DNA of 64,000 nucleotides from Candidatus Aenigmatarchaeota archaeon (GTDB lineage: Archaea > Aenigmatarchaeota > Aenigmatarchaeia > CG10238-14), in assembly GCA_018304545.1 (NCBI GenBank), contig JAGVVZ010000001.1, forward strand, positions 62,001 through 126,000, read 5' to 3'. Under the pieces are notes generated by a model. It had not been told where the DNA came from and ran no database searches. It saw only the letters and a program-made list of their open reading frames with translations. This document shows positions 57,869 to 64,000 of this stretch, piece after piece. Numbering within the stretch: the first letter of the stretch is position 1; each line of letters opens with the position of its first letter. A program made the position numbers and the translations under genes.

Positions 57869-58093
57869 ATGGTTACTATATATGATCATGGGAATAACAC
57901 ATATTCTACTAGAAGAAATACTGGTTTTATAACAATCGCAGGACTTATAGTAGACGAAGATGTATATAAAAAATATTTAGCTTATAAAAATCGTCGTTCA
58001 GGTGACTCTGTCGGTTGTTCTTCGGGTTCAAGAGGTGCGATAATAGCCACAATAGAAAGTAATGGGGCCGCATATAAGAAAGTTGATGATTAA
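57869..58093 (+). CDS. Hypothetical small protein
   Basis: 74-aa ORF; no family recognised. Confidence 0.4.
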   Translation: MVTIYDHGNNTYSTRRNTGFITIAGLIVDEDVYKKYLAYKNRRSGDSVGCSSGSRGAIIATIESNGAAYKKVDD

Positions 58094-58809
58094 AAAAATT
58101 TCTCCAGTCCGGCTTTCAAGTCTTTCTCTGTATCTATCAGCGTTATACCATTATTCAATGTTAAACCAACATTAAACACCGGAACTGAATCTATCCACAC
58201 TTGTTTTTTACCCCGATGAGCGTGACCACATAAAACAATATCGGGCCTTTTTTCTATTATAACCTTTTCAAAAAATCTACTCCCCATCTCTGGAAACTGC
58301 ACAGGGTTTTCGCCCTCAAGTATTTTATATGTGGGAACATAATGGGTCATCAGAATTTTAAAATCGGCATCCAAATCATTTAACAACATAGATATTTTTT
58401 CTGTACGATCTCTATAATGCTCCATTATACCTTGTATGTTTTTTGATTGCCAGAATGTTGGTCTATCAAGAGATCCTTTAGTTCCGACAACACCTATTTT
58501 TTTATCATGAATGTCAAAAACAGTACTTTCGTCTTCCAAAAAAATAATTTCTGGGTTCTCTTTTTTCATTAATTCAGTATTTTCAGGTCCAAATTCAGAA
58601 TTGCCGAAACAAGAAACTATAGGACAATTGATTTTTCCAAATAAAGAGTTATAGATCTTTCTGTATTCCAACACAAGGCCTCTATCTACTATATCACCAA
58701 CTAAAAGAAACAAATCGGGTTTTTTATTATCAATATGCAAATCTAACGATTTCACAAATAGGTCAAAAAATTTGGGCGAATGAATATCGCTAACAGCAGC
58801 TATTAACAT
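58090..58809 (-). CDS. Calcineurin-like metallophosphoesterase
   Basis: AVSDIHSPKFFD, LLVGDIVDRG, CFGNSEFG, ILMTHYVP, IVLCGHAHRGK. Confidence 0.9.
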   Translation of the reverse strand: MLIAAVSDIHSPKFFDLFVKSLDLHIDNKKPDLFLLVGDIVDRGLVLEYRKIYNSLFGKINCPIVSCFGNSEFGPENTELMKKENPEIIFLEDESTVFDIHDKKIGVVGTKGSLDRPTFWQSKNIQGIMEHYRDRTEKISMLLNDLDADFKILMTHYVPTYKILEGENPVQFPEMGSRFFEKVIIEKRPDIVLCGHAHRGKKQVWIDSVPVFNVGLTLNNGITLIDTEKDLKAGLEKFF

Positions 58810-58897
58810 ATGCCTAAATATAATTAGAGCAAGGATTTATTTAGTATAGTATGCTTCCTTAAGACAAATTTTATATAAAATTACTCTAATAATTTGT

Positions 58898-60244
58898 TTA
58901 ATATGGATAGAACACAACTTCAAATCTTTCCATTTGTATTCCGCCTAATCCGGCATGGGTAGATATCTGATCCTCAAAGCAAACAACTTCCTTGCCATCA
59001 AAATCACCAAACAAGATTATATCTGCCTGATTCTTCATTTTTGCCCATTTCTCTAATTTTTTAATTTCGTAAGAACTTAGCAAATATTTATGCAGAGGAT
59101 TTTTTTCTCTTCCAAAATACGATATTTTTTTGTTATTTTTTTTAACTGCTACCATACCTATTCCATTCACACTGATTAGTCTCTGTATCAAACCGGGATA
59201 AATTTTATTAATTTCATTTTCACTTAATCTGTGTTTAAAATCTCTGAAATAAATCAAAGACGTTGGCCCACCATCCAAAATTATAATTCTTGCTTTTGGG
59301 TTTTTATCTTCTGAATAGTATATATCTGGAAATTCCGCAATCAATTTTTTATTTAAATTCAAGTGTTCTGACAATATATCTTCTAATCTTTTTTTATTCA
59401 ATCTCTGAAATATTTTAGAATATGTTTGTCCATGATCAGAAAATAATTTAACAACGTATCCTTTTCTGTTCGCCATAATAAGCAATTTTGTAATATACCC
59501 GTCCATCAACTTGAGTTCGTTAAATGTAAGCTTATTTTTATTACCAAATCTATGAGCCACCATATCATAACCTTCCCAATTCCAATATATCGGATGTGTT
59601 TCTTTTCTTATCTCATCAAATATCTTAGATATAGAATAATGGGGCAGTATACCTGTACCAAAAGATCTGGCTAAAATCAAGATTGGTTTTATTTTAACTC
59701 TATATTTGGGATTTATAGTCAACCATCCAAAAAAATCCTCTTTTGTTTCAATGAAAATGTGTTTAATAACATTTAATGCTAGTGCTGGCTTATTTACAAA
59801 ACTATATTCCAAGATTTTTTTTAATGATTTTTTTATAGATATTTCAGATTTAGCATTGGCGCTCATAGACAAGGATGAAACATTGCTACTCCCACCAGAA
59901 AATATTGAATCAAATACTACCCCACGCGTAAATTTTCCATGTTTTTTCATCTGTATTTGTCCTTCCAGTTCAAACATTAAATCTCCGAACGACGCGCTTA
60001 TTAATTTGTCCTTTTTCTTTATATACCATCTATAGCCTAGTATATTCTCGCTGAGTCCATAAAAAAGTTTGGCTTGAAAAATAACGGTAGAGCTGGGTAA
60101 AACAGTTCTTTTTTTAAGAATATTCACGTTTTTTATTTCTAAGTATTTTTTCAAATGCGGCATGTATCCGTCTTCTAAGGCTTTTTTCAATATGGAATAA
60201 GAAAGACCGTCTATCTGAAGATATATTATTTTATTCTTTTTCAA
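58898..60244 (-). CDS. Alkaline-phosphatase-superfamily (type I phosphodiesterase/nucleotide pyrophosphatase-like) protein
   Basis: IYLQIDGLSYSILKKALEDGYMPHLKKYL, TVLPSSTVIFQAKLFYG, NWEGYDMVAHRFG, KLFSDHGQT. Confidence 0.8.
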   Translation of the reverse strand: MKKNKIIYLQIDGLSYSILKKALEDGYMPHLKKYLEIKNVNILKKRTVLPSSTVIFQAKLFYGLSENILGYRWYIKKKDKLISASFGDLMFELEGQIQMKKHGKFTRGVVFDSIFSGGSSNVSSLSMSANAKSEISIKKSLKKILEYSFVNKPALALNVIKHIFIETKEDFFGWLTINPKYRVKIKPILILARSFGTGILPHYSISKIFDEIRKETHPIYWNWEGYDMVAHRFGNKNKLTFNELKLMDGYITKLLIMANRKGYVVKLFSDHGQTYSKIFQRLNKKRLEDILSEHLNLNKKLIAEFPDIYYSEDKNPKARIIILDGGPTSLIYFRDFKHRLSENEINKIYPGLIQRLISVNGIGMVAVKKNNKKISYFGREKNPLHKYLLSSYEIKKLEKWAKMKNQADIILFGDFDGKEVVCFEDQISTHAGLGGIQMERFEVVFYPY

Positions 60245-60345
60245 GATTTAATCACCAGTCAATTGAAATATGAATAGGCTTCATTCTCTTTAAGTGTTAT
60301 TAGTAAAAGAATAAGAAATTACTCTCTAAATACTTTATAGATAGT

Positions 60346-60534
60346 ATGAATCCGGCGCCATATAGATCGAACGGCCCTTCTATGGGTATTTATGGGATAT
60401 TAGGTGGGCTATCTAGCCTAATGATATATGGAACATTTATACATTTATCTAACAACTACGCCAACGATATACATGTAATAGTTGCTGTTATACTGGGATC
60501 TATCATAGGGGGAATTTATGGCAATACGAGATAA
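60346..60534 (+). CDS. Small two-TM membrane protein
   Basis: 62-aa ORF with two Gly-rich hydrophobic segments. Confidence 0.45.
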   Translation: MNPAPYRSNGPSMGIYGILGGLSSLMIYGTFIHLSNNYANDIHVIVAVILGSIIGGIYGNTR

Positions 60535-60620
60535 TAATTACTATTCTACCGATAGATTTCTTTAATACAAACAAAATTAAAATTCTTTAATAAAGCAAAT
60601 CAATTATTTTAGGTGGAGCA

Positions 60621-60812
60621 ATGGAATATTTTTTCAAATGTGATTGTGGTATCATAATAAGATGTCAAGCATCAAATGACATAGAAGGGCTACGGAGATT
60701 GGTTATTGATGGGACTAAACATATGAAATCCGTGCATTCTGATATAAAAATATCTGAAAAAAATATGAAGAAAATAGAAGAAAGAATCAGAAAAGAAATG
60801 AAAAGAAAGTGA
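60621..60812 (+). CDS. DUF1059-type small protein
   Basis: FFKCDCGIIIRCQASNDIEGLRRLVIDGTKHMKSVHSDI. Confidence 0.65.
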   Translation: MEYFFKCDCGIIIRCQASNDIEGLRRLVIDGTKHMKSVHSDIKISEKNMKKIEERIRKEMKRK

Positions 60813-60829
60813 TCCCAATAATAAAATTC

Positions 60830-61693
60830 TCACGAAAGAGCAATCAATAAAGTACCTAAGATCATTATAATTGACCCTAATAATCTTTCTTTTATATTTT
60901 TTTCCTTAAAAACAAAATATCCAATCAAAACGCCAAAAATTACGCTCAATCTTTTTATTGATATTACATATGAAACATAAGCCATGTTAATTGCTATCAT
61001 CTGAGTTATGAAACCGAGACCACCGAAAAATCCTATCGGAACTAATATTTTTAAATTGCTGGACATTATTCCTAAGGGATTTTTTGACTTCAGTAAAGTC
61101 AATATGGATAAGACTATTATAAAAATTATATTTATACATAAAGCATAAAATATTGGAGAAGAGTTTTTAATGGCGATTTTATCAAAATTAGCACCTAGTG
61201 CCCATATAAAGGCAACTATAAGCATCAGTCTAGGACCCTTTTCTGTTAATAACATTTTAAATGGTCTTAAATATCCTTTAGATTTTTCTTTTATGTTAAG
61301 TACGTATGAACCAAATACAATTAATATAACGCCCACGAATCCCAACAAGTTAGGGAATTCACCGACAATTATTGGAGATAAAATCAGTAAAAATAAAGGT
61401 GTAAATGCTATAACAGGCAGCACGATAGACAATTCTGACGACCCGATAGCTTTCATATAAAGGACATGAGAAATAGGACCTATAATACCTATCACAATTA
61501 GTATTGGCCAAAATCCTGGTTTGATTTCCGGAATACCTGTGATTAGTAGAGCTATCAATATTATAGGAAACGAAAAAAGCCAGAATGATAAAGAAACTGT
61601 ATATACATCTATATTTTTTAAACTTTTTTTACTGAACAAATCTTTTACTGATTCAAAAAATGCTGATAAAAGGGATAATATTAACCAAAACAT
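60830..61693 (-). CDS. EamA/DMT-superfamily transporter
   Basis: Ten-TM pattern; IKRLSVIFGVLIGYFVFKEKNIKERLLGSIIMILGTLLIA. Confidence 0.88.
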   Translation of the reverse strand: MFWLILSLLSAFFESVKDLFSKKSLKNIDVYTVSLSFWLFSFPIILIALLITGIPEIKPGFWPILIVIGIIGPISHVLYMKAIGSSELSIVLPVIAFTPLFLLILSPIIVGEFPNLLGFVGVILIVFGSYVLNIKEKSKGYLRPFKMLLTEKGPRLMLIVAFIWALGANFDKIAIKNSSPIFYALCINIIFIIVLSILTLLKSKNPLGIMSSNLKILVPIGFFGGLGFITQMIAINMAYVSYVISIKRLSVIFGVLIGYFVFKEKNIKERLLGSIIMILGTLLIALS

Positions 61694-61779
61694 GTCTATA
61701 ATTATATTACGGTGTATTTAAAATATTCTTTTATAATATCATTGGGTTTTCTATTTAATAGAAAAAGAATTTTTTAACT

Positions 61780-62868
61780 TTGGAAATAAGAACTATAGCT
61801 ATGAAAGGTTTAGATAAATCCAGTTTTAGCAGAATGACCGAAGAAACAGCTGATAGCATCGTTCAGCAAACGGGATGCGATAATATAGGACTTGGTATCA
61901 TATTAGGAACAGGTGCAAGTAGAATTGCAAGATTAGCATACGATGAAGGGGATGTTAAAATTGATTATGAAAGTATTCGTCCCACTATACCTGGAACCAC
62001 TATAGAAGGTCAAAAATCTGAAATTGTGGTACTAAGAAATAGACTACCAGGACATGCAAGTATTATTTTGTTTGGAAGAAGACCTCACACTTTTCGTTTA
62101 TCCAGTGATTACGAAAATCCTACACCTGATGAAATAGCATTAGAAGTTGGCTATATACCAGCTGTCTTAATGCATTTGACAAGACATGGAAGAAGATCAG
62201 GAGCTATTATAACAACGGACGCTGTAGGAGGGAGTATACACGATGGACGAAAAGGCAAAATATTAAAACCCGGTGACATAGGGATTGTGAGTGGCTACTA
62301 TACATTGGATAGAGGAGTGCATATAGGACAAGCAATTGGAGGTCCATTTTTAGATAGAAGAGATATAATGGATGAAAAAGGTATTTCGTTAGCAAGAAGA
62401 GCAAGTAAAATAAGCGGAATACCTACATATCCAGGAGATTTATATGCTGTGCATGGACCTGATTTAGAAACATCTCCAGAATATATGGCATTTCTTTTGA
62501 TGGGAGGAATTCCATTTGTTGGTATGACAGGACCCGAAGCTGAAGTGTGGTACTCTCTCAAAGGAAATATACCATTAAGAAATTTACATTTGGGTATTGT
62601 ATCAGATAACACATTACCACGTCCTTATCAATTAGAAAGATGGTTAAATGTTGCGCTTTCCAGCCACCCATTTAGAAATTACATGACAGAAGTGTTAGAA
62701 TTAAGTAGAAAAGCTGAACATACAAGAACAACACATGAAGAAAATATTAAGGCTGTAAATAGGACAACACCAAGAATTGCTAGACTATTACATACTTATG
62801 TTGCCTTATTATATGGCATAGAAAAGGCAAAATATTCTGGAAACTCTCCATTATTCACATATCAGTAA
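61780..62868 (+). CDS. Purine nucleoside phosphorylase / MTAP-like protein (divergent)
   Basis: GLGIILGTGASRIARLA, IVVLRNRLPGHAS, GPDLETSPEYMAFLLMGGIPFVGMTGPEAEVW. Start either TTG 61780 or ATG 61801. Confidence 0.7.
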   Translation: MEIRTIAMKGLDKSSFSRMTEETADSIVQQTGCDNIGLGIILGTGASRIARLAYDEGDVKIDYESIRPTIPGTTIEGQKSEIVVLRNRLPGHASIILFGRRPHTFRLSSDYENPTPDEIALEVGYIPAVLMHLTRHGRRSGAIITTDAVGGSIHDGRKGKILKPGDIGIVSGYYTLDRGVHIGQAIGGPFLDRRDIMDEKGISLARRASKISGIPTYPGDLYAVHGPDLETSPEYMAFLLMGGIPFVGMTGPEAEVWYSLKGNIPLRNLHLGIVSDNTLPRPYQLERWLNVALSSHPFRNYMTEVLELSRKAEHTRTTHEENIKAVNRTTPRIARLLHTYVALLYGIEKAKYSGNSPLFTYQ

Positions 62869-62901
62869 TATTCAATGTTAGATAATGATTAGTTGTTATT
62901 T

Positions 62902-63375
62902 CTACTTACTTATTGATTGAAAGGTTGTATTATAAACAAACTCGAAGGATTTTCTTTCTCCCATCAAACCGTTTATGTCATAATCAATGTCCAATTTGAA
63001 AATGATCTCATTATTCAATACGTCTATTGGTGATAAATTTTCATTGAATGGAATTGACACATATGGTTTATAAGTTCTGACAGATTTTGACGGAACAATG
63101 TCAGAAAACTTTTGTCCCCAACCAACTTCTTTAGAATTAAGAAACACTCTATATGAAACAATTTCTATATTCATTGGATAATCTGTTGGATTTGTAATTT
63201 CCAGATTGCTAGTAAAAACGGCTCCTGTTGGATTAATATAAACGAGGACAAGATTGTTTGAAGTAACAGTTGGGGAGACAATTCTGGCATAAAAACCACT
63301 TGGATTAAAGTTTTGCATAAAAAACGCTGCAACAATAATTAATGATAAAATCAGAAATTTTTGGTAAAAGTTCAT
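62902..63375 (-). CDS. Membrane-anchored LEA2/WHy-like protein
   Basis: N-terminal TM; SNLEITNPTDYPMNIEIVSYRVFLNSKEVGWGQ resembles LEA2-type beta domain. Confidence 0.5.
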   Translation of the reverse strand: MNFYQKFLILSLIIVAAFFMQNFNPSGFYARIVSPTVTSNNLVLVYINPTGAVFTSNLEITNPTDYPMNIEIVSYRVFLNSKEVGWGQKFSDIVPSKSVRTYKPYVSIPFNENLSPIDVLNNEIIFKLDIDYDINGLMGERKSFEFVYNTTFQSISK

Positions 63376-63462
63376 AATTATTATTTATTCTGCCGATTTT
63401 TAACCTATGTGTATTACTGGTGGTTAAATACTATTTTTAATTGTATTAAACAAAATATATGC

Positions 63463-64000
63463 ATGAAAATTATACCAATTATTCTAATAATTTTGATTGC
63501 TTTTCCTTTTGTTTCCGCATTAAATAAGCCACAATTGCAAAAATACGTAAACGATTTCGCTAATGTTCTTGACTATGATTGTGAAAATAAAATTAATTCT
63601 ATTGCAGAAAAAATTGAATCGGATTCAACGGCTGAAATAGCAGTTGTTACAATGAGTAGTTTATGTAATGAATCTGGGTGTGATGATTTAGAAAAATATG
63701 CGAATGAATTATTCAGAGAAAACGGGATTGGAAAAAAAGAAAAAAATAATGGCGCAATGGTTTTAGTTTTTATCCAGGATAGAAGATATAGAATAGAAGT
63801 GGGATACGGCTTAGAAGGAAATATACCTGATATTGTGACTCATCAAGTAGCCGAGAAATACATGGTACCAGAATTTAAAGCTGGAAACTATTGTAATGGG
63901 TTGTATTATACTGTGTATAATTTAGGAGAATATATTAAAAATCCGGAGGAAAAAATTCAAACAGACTATAATAAACCTCCTGAAAAATTAAGTTATTTGG
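63463..64000 (+). CDS. TPM-domain secreted protein (YgcG-like), truncated at window end
   Basis: Signal peptide; YVNDFANVLDYDCENKINSIAEKIESDSTAEIAVVTMSSL...NNGAMVLVFIQDRRYRIEVGYGLEGNIPD. Confidence 0.88.
   Translation, partial: MKIIPIILIILIAFPFVSALNKPQLQKYVNDFANVLDYDCENKINSIAEKIESDSTAEIAVVTMSSLCNESGCDDLEKYANELFRENGIGKKEKNNGAMVLVFIQDRRYRIEVGYGLEGNIPDIVTHQVAEKYMVPEFKAGNYCNGLYYTVYNLGEYIKNPEEKIQTDYNKPPEKLSYL

Noticed and set aside
1-64000. Prophage, transposon, CRISPR-Cas, toxin-antitoxin or other defence system
   Set aside because: No transposase, integrase, Cas, restriction or clear TA genes recognised; the AbrB-like frame lacks a partner toxin.

Overview
The window reads as a gene-dense, AT-rich archaeal chromosome segment, probably from a DPANN-type lineage (single-polypeptide PriS-PriL-like primase, archaeal ribosomal proteins, aRF1, GINS51, leaderless/TATA-type promoters). 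Core genes: pheS/pheT, glyS, hisS, valS, prf1, ribosomal proteins uL16(L10e), S17e, S24e, S27ae, S27e and L44e, DNA primase, GINS51, tmk, a ThyA-type thymidylate synthase fusion, a PINA-type ATPase and a DEAD-box helicase. Around these are many small membrane, zinc-ribbon and unknown proteins. I saw no rRNA, CRISPR array or clear mobile element. I found one tRNA, a split tRNA-Ser(CGA) on the minus strand. The strongest oddities are: (1) aRF1 has no usable in-frame start. The only coupled start (GTG overlapping the valS stop) runs into UAA after four codons at AUU-UAA-C, laid out like the bacterial prfB +1 frameshift; a one-base indel is the main alternative. (2) The same aRF1 has GGW where GGQ is expected. 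(3) The 55-nt intron of tRNA-Ser(CGA) has a full C-D'-C'-D box guide-RNA layout. (4) Two overlapping hisD paralogs, one lacking the catalytic His. (5) A HAD-NUDIX fusion plus a DNPH1-like gene inside the pheS-pheT operon. (6) Two neighbouring paralogs sharing a 47-nt identical block. (7) Several sub-60-aa proteins absent from the ORF track, including a stand-alone TFB-type zinc ribbon. All calls come from reading sequence and motifs; no searches were run.
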